From positions 30,392,863-30,456,862 of the forward strand of contig OX344761.1 in the NCBI GenBank assembly GCA_947034895.1: DNA of 64,000 bases. Reading direction: 5' to 3'. Positions 37,523-49,328 of the stretch are shown one piece after another. Position numbers and translations under genes: made by a program. Origin of the DNA: Rhytidiadelphus loreus. Its lineage: Eukaryota; Streptophyta; Bryopsida; Hypnales; Hylocomiaceae. Position 1 is the stretch's first letter; each line of letters starts with the position of its first letter. The notes under the pieces are model-generated. The model did no database searches and was not told the DNA's origin. It worked only from the letters and a program-made list of their open reading frames with translations.

Positions 37523-40500
37523 ATGGAGGTGTCGCCGTTGAAAGCACAAACGCCGCCAAGTGCTGTGCACCAAAATGGAGGAACGCCAGCGCCATCAGCG
37601 CCACTAGAAGAGCAACAACAAGCAGTGACACCCTGCTCAGGAGCAATGCTGGTGACGACCCCCCCAGCAGGTGTGTTGCAGTCGCCCTGCATTGCGTTAA
37701 ACCAGTCGTACCCGGCTGCGCTTGCGGAGCATCTGGCAGTTGTGGCTAGCAAGGAGCTCTTTCTCGACACTCTCACCAAGTTCCACCTCGCGCTCGGCAC
37801 TCGCATCGTGTAAGCTTTACCTGCACTTCTCTTCACCTCCTTCCCCCGGCCTGTTCTTCTCCTTCTCTTTGTCACGTCTTTCTTCAGCACTCATCGTATT
37901 CTTTAGCCCTTGTCAATTGTCAGGTACTCTTGTACCTTGACTTTGTGAATCTGTATCAGTATTGCAATTTGACAATAACATTCTGGAGTCCTTGTGAGAC
38001 TGCATGTTTCACTGTAAGACTCAGAATCAGTATTACACTTTAACTTATCATTCTTTAGGATCTTGCATCTTGACTGTGAGAATCGACATAGTATTGCAAT
38101 TTGACAGTAACGATCTATAGCCTCTGTGAACCTGCACCAAAAAGTTTTAACATTTACTTTGTGAATTGGAATCAATATTTGCAATTTGACATAGCATTCT
38201 TTAGCCTTTGAGAGTTTACACTTATGCTTTGACAATTGGAATTTGCATTGCTGTTTTACATGACATTCCTTAGCCTTGGTGAGCGTGCATGTTTGACTTT
38301 GAGACTTGGGATTAGCACATTATATTTTGACACGATTGGCATAAGATTGGTTGTCTATTTAAACAATAAGTATGTATGTACTCCCATTAAGCTTTCTTCA
38401 GCTCTTTAAAGAGTGTTATTAAATGACAAGGTACAAATCAAGGTACAACATTTAACTAAACATTCAATAGTATTAGGATGATGGATTTGGATTCTTAGGT
38501 GCATTTAGGGCCTTTAATGAGTGTCATGATAGTTTTTAGATTTATGTGATCTTCATATCCTTGGGATTCATGAGGGTTTTATGTTCATAGAATGCTCTAT
38601 AACCAAGAGATTTCTTTAGGCCTATTTTGACCCCTCATTAGAAGATGGAATACTCTTAGGAGATGCATTATTTAGGAAGAAGTTTGATTATACTAACCAT
38701 TGCCATAACACGTCACATAGAGACATTGATTTTGTGGGAGGCTAGAGGACCTTGGTAGCATTGCCGTTATGTACCTATGCAATGTCAATGGAAACTAGGA
38801 AACATGTCTTATTAAGACAAATGATGACATTTTGATCATTTCAATCTTAAGACAAATGATATGTTTTAAGGATCATTGCTTTTTTCAGATGTTAAGTAAG
38901 GACTTGATGTGAGGGTAAGTGAACATGACATCACAATCATTAGGTGTTTTAATTCTCCTTAAGAATATATCATCAAGATTGACAAAATATTGATACTAAT
39001 AATAATTGGCACAATTGTGACTAGTGAATTACAAGTGGTTTATTGCTTGACTTACAATTGAAAAAAGTAAGCACTTAAATCACAAAAAGTCTTGTATTAG
39101 AGTAATCCAATGCATTGAAGGCATTGCTATATGATCATTTCATGCATTGGGGTGTAGGTTCTTGTATCTTTGACCTCTTGGATTCTTGAAGCAACATGTG
39201 AACTTCTATTAGTTGAGCAAATTGGGCATCATTCTTATTTTCCTCCAAAATGATTAGTCATTATCTTTTTCAAGGATTGAAAAATTTGTGTATTGCATAG
39301 AAAAGTTATGGGATTATCTTCAAAGTTCTTATTTTGCTAAATCTTTGAAGTTGGTTATGATTTGATAATTATCTGTGATTAGAGGGTGTTTAAATAGCCC
39401 CTTCAAACATACCTACTTGATCAATGACTATAAAAAAATTTACAATCAACATGAGACCCATTCTTAGATAGAGGAATGATACATTTAGAGTCCTATTGTT
39501 TTTTGCACACTATACATTATTACCAATTTGTAAGTTATCCTCCACATTAATAGTAATTTCAAAACCATTGATATGCCTATCAAATCTTACATATTGACCT
39601 TGTCTTCTATAGGATTCCAAAGATGGGAGGCAAGGACCTTGACTTACATGTCCTCTATGTGGAAGTAACACAACGAGGTGGGCTACAACAGGTGCTCCTT
39701 TTAGAGCCATCATTCCAGCCCCTCATTTGTTTCTTGCTTTGAGTTTGTTTAGATAATAGGTCTAAACTTAATGATACTATTTTATGCATACTCACCAATA
39801 TGTTACAAGATTGTAATTTGGGGGGAGGATTAATATAGAAAGTCACATTTGATACAAGAGCCAAACATGTTTTAGATCAAATTTTTATCACTATGTATAA
39901 ATGTTTATGTAATTTTTAAAGTGGGAGGTTGTAAACCACTACAAATGACACTAAACAACTCCATTTTTGTTGATGAGCCCAATCATGCTTACACCACTTC
40001 CTATTCAATTCAACAAAGTTTATCAATAGATGAGCTCCTATTAGTAATAGGGTCAATTTAGGGAACAGATCAGGTCCCTAACAAGTATCCACTTCCTTAT
40101 AAGTACTTTTCTTCTTGTAAGGCAAGTTTAACTAATAAAAAAAAAATTGTATTCCTTCTTATCACAACCCATCATTTCTCAATATTAATGACTTTTTCCT
40201 CTGTACCCATCTTGTAATAGTCCACCAATCACAAATGAATGCATAAATTGGAATGCAATATTTCTACATCACTTTTTGATTTCTCTGTATTCATTGGCCA
40301 TCACTATCACATCTCTGTCAACAATATCATTATGATTTTCTGTTTATGTTGTCCATCTCTTCAATGAGCTTTCTGAGGTGCCCTCCAGAGATCAATGTTA
40401 TGTCATATTATTTCTACAAATTGTAGGGGAGTGTTTTTAATTCCTGTACTAACATTTCCTTTTTATATGACTGATCAATATGTCTGATCAATATGTCTGA

Positions 40501-42554
40501 TCAATATGTCTTCCAGGTTATCAAGGACAGAAAATGGAAGGAGATTACCGGCGCTTTCGACTTCCCTCGCACTACCACAAGTGCTTCATTCGTCCTGCGC
40601 AAATACTACATCACACTACTTCACCATTACGAGCAATTATATTTCTTTGGTTCCAGTGGGCTCCTCGTCTCTCCTCCAAGTAAGTAAGCGTTGATTCTTG
40701 CCTACAAATTTCATTGTCTGCCTTCTGTAATGGTTGGTGACAGTCCAAAGATGCTACTCGTTTTCTCCTGAATGTCTGAGGAGGCTAGATTAATTCAATA
40801 CAGTTGCCCTGTTTATGTAGATTAAAACGTGAACTGTAATTTAGCCAATACTCGTTACCGGTCTGTGTGTGCAGCACCACTGGCGACGCCTACTTTTGTT
40901 CCTGTTAAGCAAATTGAATCTGCTCCTGCTCCGGAGGCACAAGCTGAGGAGCCAGAAGTAATTAATACGGAAGGGAAGAAAATTCGGAAGAGGAGACTTG
41001 CCCCACTGCCAGTTATGGCACCAGGTTCGTGTGCTGCTCCTTTCAACATTCTATTCTTCAAATATTGTGTAGCGACACTCCAATTGAATTTCACTTGGAT
41101 CTATAGTGCAAGTATGGCCTAGGTCTGACGCATCTGTCAATCAATTTTATGTGCTATGTCTCTTTAGAATTTAAACCCTGTGAAGAGGAGGCTGTAAACA
41201 TGTTTTTTCTTAGTGACTTCCTGAGGTATCCAGACCTTCTTTGGTACACTGATCGTTGCAAAAGAGAGAATGCATATATGCGTTTTAAGTGATTGCATAG
41301 CAGTGGACCTCGTCTTACTTGGCGCTCTGCATGATTTAAACTCTTAGTGTCTGAACTAACAGTAGAATTCCAGTTCGCAAACTCATAGTTCACTTTCAAA
41401 ACATATACTTATTGTTTGAAAATGTAGGCCATGGTTTTTCTTTTCTATTATTGCAATTTTCTACATTCCTTAAAGCTTTCATAGATATGGTCATTTTTAA
41501 GATATGGGAAGCAGTCATTTTTGGCCATTTAAGTGCTTGTTGGATAAATATCTAATGTACATGTTTCGCAGGGGACCCGATCGCTTCCGTGGGTAACGTA
41601 GTAACTGGAGCCATTGAAGGCAAGTTTGAGCACGGATACTTGGTGACTGTAGTGGTGGGTTCTGAGAAGCTGCGAGGTGTGATTTACCACATCCCACCGG
41701 GGCATGTTCGTGGTCCTCAGCATGCAGACATTCCCAGTTTCATGCTGTCACCTCGTGTTGTTGGAGATGTAAAACTCCCTGAGCCTGCGAAAGGAAGAAA
41801 ACGCAAACAGAGAGTGGAGATGAAGAAAGATCCCAATGCTCCTCGCTCAAGCAGGACAGGCTACAACTTTTTCTTCGCTGAAGAACGAGCCAAGCTGAAA
41901 CTCAAGTATCCAGAGAAGGAACGAGAATTGAGCCGCATGATTGGCGACGCCTGGAATGGCCTCACCGAGAAACAGAAACAGGTACACCACATAAGTCCCT
42001 TTTCTAAATTCTCAGTTCATGTTGCGCGCAGAATTCATGAATACTGACCATCGCCTTTTGCATTTCAAACACAAGAAGGCTTTCATTGCTGACCTTTGCC
42101 TTTTGGAAGTGTACGCTGTTGACCTGTATTGGTATTGATGCAGCCATATCAAGAGAGAGGTGCCAAGGACAGGGAGAGGTACGAGAAAGAAATGCGTGAT
42201 TACCGTCTGTTGAAAAGCAGCACGAATACTCCCCTTCAAGAATTTGCACGTCCAGAAGCTGCAAATGCTGGGGACAGAGATCACCAAGTGGAGTCCAACT
42301 CCACAGCAGCCTCAGTGCCAGATATTCCACGTCAGTTTATTCTGGATCCATGTCGACAGCTTGTGAACTCATCACAGTCGGAACAACAGTGTGTCCAACA
42401 AGATCCTCAACACCAGTTTGGAAGCTCCCATCTAAGCTGCACAGAAACACCCTCAGTTCATGCAGCTGCTAATGCAGCTCATGAAAAGGTTGGCGCGGAA
42501 GGGAACCCAGCTGACTCTGACACCCAACCTGTGGCTCACCAGTTCATGAACTAA
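37523..42554 (+). CDS. ARID and HMG-box DNA-binding protein
   Basis: Six exons join in frame into 499 residues: 37523-37809, 39613-39691, 40517-40679, 40875-41024, 41572-41981 and 42144-42554. The ARID domain spans exons 1-3, from YPAALAEHLAVVASKELFLD through PKMGGKDLDLHVLYVEVTQR to KWKEITGAFDFP, TTSASFVLRKYYI and LLHHYEQ. A basic linker (GKKIRKRRLAP) follows, then an HMG-box across exons 5-6 starting DPNAPRSSRTGYNFFFAEE and closing with YQERGAKDRERYEKEMRDY. This pairing is the plant HMGB9/10/15 type, nuclear proteins that bind AT-rich DNA and influence transcription. Exon 2 (79 nt) is easily missed in AT-rich DNA, but its phase and residues fit exactly. A possible polyadenylation signal AATAAA lies at 42814. 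The N-terminal ~60 residues and the Gln/Ser-rich tail look disordered. Confidence 0.93.
37921..38345. repeat. Degenerate ~65-80 bp tandem repeat in intron 1 of the ARID-HMG gene
   Basis: About six worn units contain TTGACTTTGTGAATC, GTATTGCAATTTGACA and CATTCTTTAGCC in this order, beginning near 37930, 37994, 38063, 38125, 38210 and 38277. They lie in the 1.8-kb first intron shortly after the donor. Confidence 0.75.
40447..40516 (+). promoter_or_regulatory. Branch-point-like site, 3 x 13-bp repeat and acceptor of ARID-HMG exon 3
   Basis: TACTAAC (40447-40453) is a perfect match to the strict branch-point consensus. It lies about 60 bases before the AG at 40515-40516. Three exact tandem copies of TGATCAATATGTC (40472-40510) fill the space and end 6 bases before the exon, leaving only TTCCAG after them. 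Confidence 0.65.
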
Positions 42555-45439
42555 CTGCAGTTAGTACAGTACCGGTATATAATTCCTGTGCATACTTGAT
42601 CTGAGACTTCCCAGTGATGAATGGACTTCTGTCATAGTTTGAAAACCAGGCAGGGTGGTTAACCCCGGTCAATATTGTGTTTTCTATGGGGTGTTGCTCA
42701 CAACGCTTGCTATGGTAGATGTAATGTAGGGATGTGTGAGTGCTGAATTCACTACTCGAGAGTATGCTTTTTGCAATGCTTTTCTAGGCAGTAAGTTGCA
42801 ATGCTCTTTCAACAATAAATTGATTTTGTTTTGCACTAGTTTTGCAATGTTTCTTTTTTCCATGTATTTGCACTAGTTTTGCAATGGTTTAGTCATAATA
42901 ATTTGCAAAGCTTATTTTATGTTGACTTGCAATTTTTCTGCAATGGTTTTGCAACAGTTTCCAACTATAAATTGCAATGCCTTGGGTAATGCTATTGCAA
43001 TAAGAAAATGAAATCAGCATTCAATCAGTCGTTATACTTGGCGTTGGCATTGTTTTCGATCATTCTATATATACTCTCTTCCCACTCGGCCACTTCATCA
43101 ATGCATCAAAACTACATTGGCGATTGAGCTACATTGAACATGGTTCCATTGTCTCCACCTCCGGGTTTCTTCCTCTTTGTCTCTAGTGCAGTTTCGATAA
43201 GATTGGTTGCAATTTAATTACACTGACGGCCAAGCAGTTTTGGACTAGATTAAAAGGCACGCTGACACTCGTGAGGTGGTTGGCGTCTTGGCTATGTTGA
43301 GATGAAGGGAAGAATGCAATTCTTGGGATGTGCAAAGTGGTGGATATTGACACTTCTAATTTGCATGTCCAACGCATTTCATTGTGAGTCAACGTAGGGT
43401 CGCACCACCTATCAACATATACGTGCTAATCACCAGACAGACTTTGAAACCTTCTTTGAAACCTTCTTCTGAACGAATTTTGAGTGTATTTTTCTTGAAA
43501 TTTGATTCACAAAATCCATGTCGTGTGCAAACTTTGTAGATAATAAAATCAAGTTATGAGATCATATAATTTTGACGCAATTGTAAATCTTGTGAAGAAA
43601 GGTCTGATTTTTATTAAAAAAATATTGAACAACCCTTCACCACACAACTATAGTGGATTAGTGGTTGTACAGTGATTGGAAAACACATTCCTTCATTGTG
43701 TAGTAAATGTGCGGTTCACTTATGTCCACAATGTATGGTAAGTGTCCGATTCTAGGGAGTGTGTAGTGATTAGCACGTCTACCTTATTTATTACTAGACC
43801 TTGAAGGAGTCTAGGAAGTAAAAACAATGTCATTCAAGGGCAAATTCCATCTAAAGGACAATTGTCTCATAAGAAAGTTAATCATAAAAAAAATCTAGTA
43901 AATAAAAATTCACATTGGATGCCAAAAGGCGGATGTCCAATCATCCACCTTCACAATTAAATGAATTGTCACTTGGAGCTCCCAATTGTTTAGCCTTGGG
44001 ATAAAATGAGGATAATCTTGATCTCAAGATAGAAGCACAAGGCAAGAGCAACACAAAGAAACCAATTGGCTTTCATCCCCTAGTCTTGTAGGGAATGTCG
44101 ATATTTATCTTCCCTTTATGTGGCATCGAGTGTGTGTTTTGAAATGTGCTCTTGAAATACCCAGGACGTGGATGAAGGCTAGATTGTTTATACTATGGCC
44201 AATGGATTTTTTAAGTGTGCATGTTTGTTTAGGAGGTATAGGCCTATCATATTAAGGAAAATAATAAATTGTAAGTCTTTCTTTAACATACATGTACTTT
44301 CTAGGGTTTTCATTTTTGCATCCATTAAAACAAATCAACAACAGTGCATTGTCGTCACCTTCACACTCATTGCTAAGCTCTCCTCAAGCCCTCATAGTTA
44401 GTGTTCTTTCGTTGCCCTAGTTTTTCCTTGTTCTTTTTATTTTGCAATAAAACTTTTTTTTAATTTGTAGGAAGATTTTTTTTTAAAAGTACTTGTTCTT
44501 CAAGTTGTACAATATAAGTTAAAAGTGGATAGAAAGAGTTGAATTTCACTTGCTCATAATGTTCATTTCATTGGTTTGTTATATTCATTTGCTCTAAAGT
44601 AGTTGTTGGATTTGGCATATTACATCAACGATAATCCAAGTATCGGTAAGGAACCTACTAAGTTATCTACTTTCAAGGCCATATTCGTTAAATTGAGACT
44701 TTTTGCAGATTTTGAGGCAAAATGCTAGTTATTGAAAAATTCATTAAAAAAAAAAGTAATTGAAACCAAAAAAAATAATGCTCAAATAGTGATTCTACAA
44801 TGAAATTCTAAAAGTTGGTGTTGTTACTTTTTTATAAAAAAATACTAGTAAAGAGATAAAGCGGTTTATCCTCGAGTTGAGGATAAAAATGAGACTGTGA
44901 AAAGTCTCAATATAACGAATATGACCTTTTTCTACAAGTTTTTTTAGAAGTTCATTTCCTTGTTCTATTGTTGTTTCAAAGATATTGTTTCAACGATTAT
45001 CCAACAATCTAAACAAGAAACCTTTGATAGATTGGGATTGGGATTGTGACAAAATTCCACACCAAGTGCTAATTTACTAGCTTGTGTCACTTTGATTTAA
45101 TTTATTAAGAGCCATGAGCTTCACATGAAAGATTAGTTGTGCGCTTTTTAGATTCTCATATTGTTGTTTTGTTAATAATGCCACTACCATTTAGCTATAC
45201 CAACCTTCCTTTGAACAAGTTTGTTTGTGTTACATTACGTTGCGACATCAATATGTTTGTCATAACACCATCCTTCCACCTCAACATCTATTAGGACAAA
45301 ATGTGGATGAAAACAATTGTAATCTAGATGGACATGATCATTTGACCAAACAACTCAATAATTTATAAGGCCATGCAACTTAACAAACAAGCCATTCAGC
45401 TCAATAGACAAGTTGTCTAGCTTGACAAACAAGTTGTCC
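42555..45439. other. ARID-HMG 3' region and AT-rich intergenic DNA
   Basis: The 3' UTR of the ARID-HMG gene probably ends near 42840. 42768-43002 carries about ten copies of TTTGCAATG-like words. The remainder is AT-rich with no gene recognised. A 21-bp-period stretch at 45360-45450 reads as broken heptads (LNKQAIQLNRQVV, stop, LDKQVVQL). Confidence 0.45.
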
Positions 45440-46065
45440 AACTCAGTGATTGTAAGAAAGACTGGTCTTATTTTGCATGGAATTGTTTTCTACAAAAATT
45501 TGTGATAGTAGCACCTAATGAACTTGAATTTTTTAGTAAAGACAATTAACTTGACTGTAATCATATCCCTTATTTTTTATAAATTTAAAAAAATCATTGT
45601 ATATTTAAAAGTCAATTTTGCCAATTTGTCACACTTTGAGGTTTAGGGTTTTTTAGTATTGAAAAGTACCCAAAATTAATGATTTAGAGTTGAAATTCTT
45701 GTGATTTCTTCCCATAGTAGGGAGACATGTGCCTACCAAAGGAAATCTAAAAAACACATTATTTTATGGCCTCTGTATTCATACAAATAGGGCCCCCTTG
45801 TGCATGCACTTTTGAACATTGAAGATGGTTTTGACTTCCATTTTTTGGTAAAATGTGATCTTTATCGAGTCTTTACAAATGGAAATTTTTTAGTTTTTTT
45901 TATTCATGATTTTCTAATTATTATTAATTTTTAACTAGTTGTATCTATTTTCTATGACAAAAGATATTTTTTTTATCAAATAGTATTTTTTGAAAAAATT
46001 GTAGTTTTAGCAAAATGCTACCAAAAATGTTTGGTCTTTCTTGCAACCACCCTTGACTAAGACAA
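45440..46065 (+). mobile_element. Truncated copy of the piggyBac-type element (5' flank only)
   Basis: This aligns with 59750-60470 upstream of and into the piggyBac transposase. Shared blocks include gattgtaagaaagac, caatttgtcacactttg with ggtttagggtttttt, the gtgcctac / aaacacattatt block, and gctaccaaaaatgtttgg with tcttgcaaccaccc, which corresponds to the transposase N-terminal codons. Similarity ends soon after, so the transposase body is missing. Another piece is at about 55030-55260. Confidence 0.6.
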
Positions 46066-46569
46066 AGGGTGGACCTAACAAACTTGATCAACACTTGAAT
46101 TTAAAAAAAATTGGTTATATGCAGATGTAATGATCGTGATCTTGACACATCAAAAACCATCATGACTAATTTGTTATGACAAATTGACTCAAATAGCCCA
46201 TGTCATGTCAAGCTAGAAGACCTTGCCTTTGAATTGAAATTTCTAGTTTTTAGTATTGTAAAAATACAAAAATGACTTAAAACACAATCATTTGATGACA
46301 TTATGACAGGAATAAGGACACCAAGTGTGATTGGCATCATACAATGATGACTTAACTTTCAAAGGATAGGATATTGACCTTAAAAATCATCCATTTTGGT
46401 ATGGTGTGAATAATTAATTTTAAAAAATCCAAAAGCACTCATTGGAAGTCAAACTACTATAGAGGCCCTCCCTTTTTAGCACAAAATTTTGAGGATGATT
46501 AGGTGCTCTTCTATTTTGCATGGAAAGATTCTTTGTCATTTATTAGCCACAAAATGGTTGTAATGTTGT
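46066..46569. other. AT-rich repeat DNA
   Basis: No gene is visible. The last ~90 bp (gattctttgtcattta, then ccacaaaatggtt) resemble 26690-26780, which also lies beside a TTAA-type end, so both may be parts of one larger repeat. Confidence 0.35.
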
Positions 46570-47502
46570 TTAACCCTTAAAGGATCATCACTATACTTTC
46601 ACCAAAATCGCTCCAAAACTGCCATTTCGAGTACAAGTACCAAAATTTTGAGAAAAAAACTTTTTTTGGCATATCTAACCGTAGGATCTTGTATTATATA
46701 GTATCAAAAATATGTGGTAAAAATTTCAGACATTTCCACCGGGTGGATTGCAAGATATTTGCATTCAAATTAACTAAAATCATTTTTTTTACCCTGCGAA
46801 AAGCAGGGCAGCTGCACTTCACAAGCTCACATTTCTATGAAAAAATGACCTAAATGGTGGTGCTTCTTTGGATTTGTTTTTCTAGACAAGTTGGCCACAT
46901 GCTTGAAAAATTTCAGATCATTTGGAATAGTACAACATATAGGAAAGAAATAGTAAGTTGGTAGTAGTAGAGAATGATTAAAAATACTAAATTATTTACA
47001 ATTTAAATATGGAATTGAAAATTTCCAATTCCAATGGTAGAAATGTTGTAATAATGTATCTACATCCTACGATTTTACTTTTGTCCAAAAATATTGAAAA
47101 TTGGGTAAGATAAAGGATTTCAAAGTTTATTTTGCAGTAGGAAATCCAAAACTGCCCACAAACAAAAAAATCCTCATAACTTTTGACTCATTGATCAAAA
47201 TGGAATGATTCAAAGCTTTTCGTGTATATAATACTCTAGAAAATCAATTCCAAATTTTTGTTTCTGAAAAAAGTGATTTTTTCTGATCTGCCCGAACTGC
47301 CCGGTTGGAAAAAAAGTAACATATTAGGCTATAACTTTTGACTCGTATTTCCAAATGTCATGAAATTTGGTCAATATGAAAGATCTTCCTCGCCCCCACA
47401 TTCTATTAAAATTTCAGCCCCAATATGAAAATCTCCACTTGTAGGTACCTGCCCAAAATATCTATACAGCCAAAAAACACAGTCCGGTCCTTTAGGGGTT
47501 AA
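46570..47502. mobile_element. TTAA-type short DNA element C (complete)
   Basis: TTAA (46570-46573) precedes CCCTTAAAGGATC at the left end, and GGTCCTTTAGGGG precedes TTAA (47499-47502) at the right end. The termini are inverted repeats starting CCCYTAAAGGAYC, flanked by the TTAA duplication that defines piggyBac insertions. The 925-bp interior has no open frame. It is a non-autonomous element, the best-preserved member in plus orientation. Confidence 0.8.
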
Positions 47503-47687
47503 GGGTTAATCATCCAATCTAAAAGTTTTAATCCATTGCATTACTATCCAAAAATTCATCCATTCTAATTGATTTCATTCAAACATTAGATGTGATATGA
47601 GGTCTCTAAAAAATTGTCTAGCCATGGGTCCCTATGCTGTGAACCATGGTTGGATAGTCAGATTATTTAATTATTAAAAATAAAAAT

Positions 47688-47718
<31 letters not shown>

Positions 47719-48384
47719 ATAAAATTTTAAAATGTTATTTTAAAAAATATTTAAAAAATATTTAAAAACTAATTAATTAATGCAGTTTGATGTGGCAATC
47801 TCTCTCCCTTGTTGGATTGTTGGTTTTACGACGTTTCCACAGTCCGAAAACGTCGGGGAACTCGCAGTCTCTCAATGGCCTGAAAAAACATGTAATGATA
47901 TTCATCTAGTTATACAATGAAGTTCATCCAAAATCGTCCAAAAATTCATTGACATCGCTTCCAATAAAATGTAATTTGGTAGGGCTAAAGAAGGGAATAA
48001 AGTTTCCATCCAACCCCACCTTGTGGCATGAGTGCTATAAGAGCTAAAGGGGGGCAAATCCTTCCTACTTTAACCCGAGCTAATGCCCCTAAAGCCTCCA
48101 ATAGATGACACTTGGTGGACATCAACCCCATCTTGTATGCCTTGGCTTGCAACCAATGATGGACAAAAGTCAAGCAAAGGGACCAATGGCATGCAAGATG
48201 GACGCCAAAGGAACGAACATCCAACCATCCACCAAATACTTACCTTCAAAACTAGTAGTAAAGCTAAGTGAATACAAAAAGTCTCGAAGGCAGACACCCA
48301 AACATTCACCAAAATGCAGATGCCTAAGTGACCAATAGTAATTCTTTGTGGATGAAAGTGACCAATGATGACCTTTGATTAACA
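47503..48384. other. AT-rich intergenic DNA
   Basis: This lies between two TTAA elements. 47650-47780 is a low-complexity AAATAAAT tract. No gene was recognised. Confidence 0.4.
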
Positions 48385-49328
48385 TTAACCCCTAAAGGAC
48401 CATTGTCCCTTCGGGGGACAAATGCGTTTTCGGGTAGGTACCTATGGGCTGAAATTTTCTCCTGAATTTTTGAAATTTTTTTTGGAGGTAGAAAAGTTGA
48501 TGAGCTTCGTGGGAATATAATTTTTTTCAAAATCGGTGCCCGGGAACAATAGTTATGACCAAATAAGCTCAAACAAGGGGACGGCGGGCAGCTCGGGCAG
48601 CCAGAAAAAAATGGAAAAAAATTTGAATTTTATTTTTAATATTATTTTAACTCATAGATTATATTTTTGTCTATCCGGAAAGCTTTTATTCATTTCATTT
48701 GGATATGTTATGAGAAAGTTATGGACATTCTTGTTTTTCGGGCAGTTAGAGCATCTTCTTGAAAAAAATAACTTGTAGGATTCATTTCGGAATGCAATTT
48801 TTCAAATTTTTCAATTTTTATTTTTTTCCATGGTCTGATTTACTTGCTAGAACAATCTCACCATTGGGATTAGTGCATTTTAATTCAATCTAAAATATAT
48901 GAATATTTTAGATTTTCCTTCTATCTCATACCTACTTCTACTTAACAATTTTTTTAAGAATGATAATTTAATTTTTTTTTATAATTTTTTTTTTACCTAG
49001 ACTCTCAACTCAATTATTCACTATAAAGATTTAAAGCTCAAAACTCTGTAGTGCAAAAATTTGAAGTTAAAAATGTTCAAAGTCAAAAAATCTAGTCCCG
49101 CAATGTGCTGAAAAACTTGTTTTTTCCACTTTAAACGCAGATATCTTGCAATCTGAGCGGTCAAAAATTCTGAAATTATTTCCACACACTCTCATACTAG
49201 TTAGGTGTAAGATCCTACGGCTAGACATGAAAAAAAACAATTTTTCAATTTTTTTTACTCCTTGCAATAGGTATGGCAATTTTGAGTGTTTTCTGGCAAA
49301 AGAAAGGCCTTGGTCCTTTAGGGGTTAA
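48385..49328. mobile_element. TTAA-type short DNA element D (complete, opposite orientation)
   Basis: TTAA (48385-48388) is followed by CCCCTAAAGGACC, and the element closes with GGTCCTTTAGGGG then TTAA (49325-49328). Its 936-bp body is the reverse complement of element C, with matching blocks such as the worn caatctcaccattgggatt region and the terminal ggcaattttgagtg. It is non-coding. Together with C it fixes the family ends and length. Confidence 0.8.

Noticed and set aside
47640..47780. AAATAAAT tract as a structured or regulatory element
   Set aside because: Plain low-complexity AT repeat beside a MITE; nothing specific can be supported.
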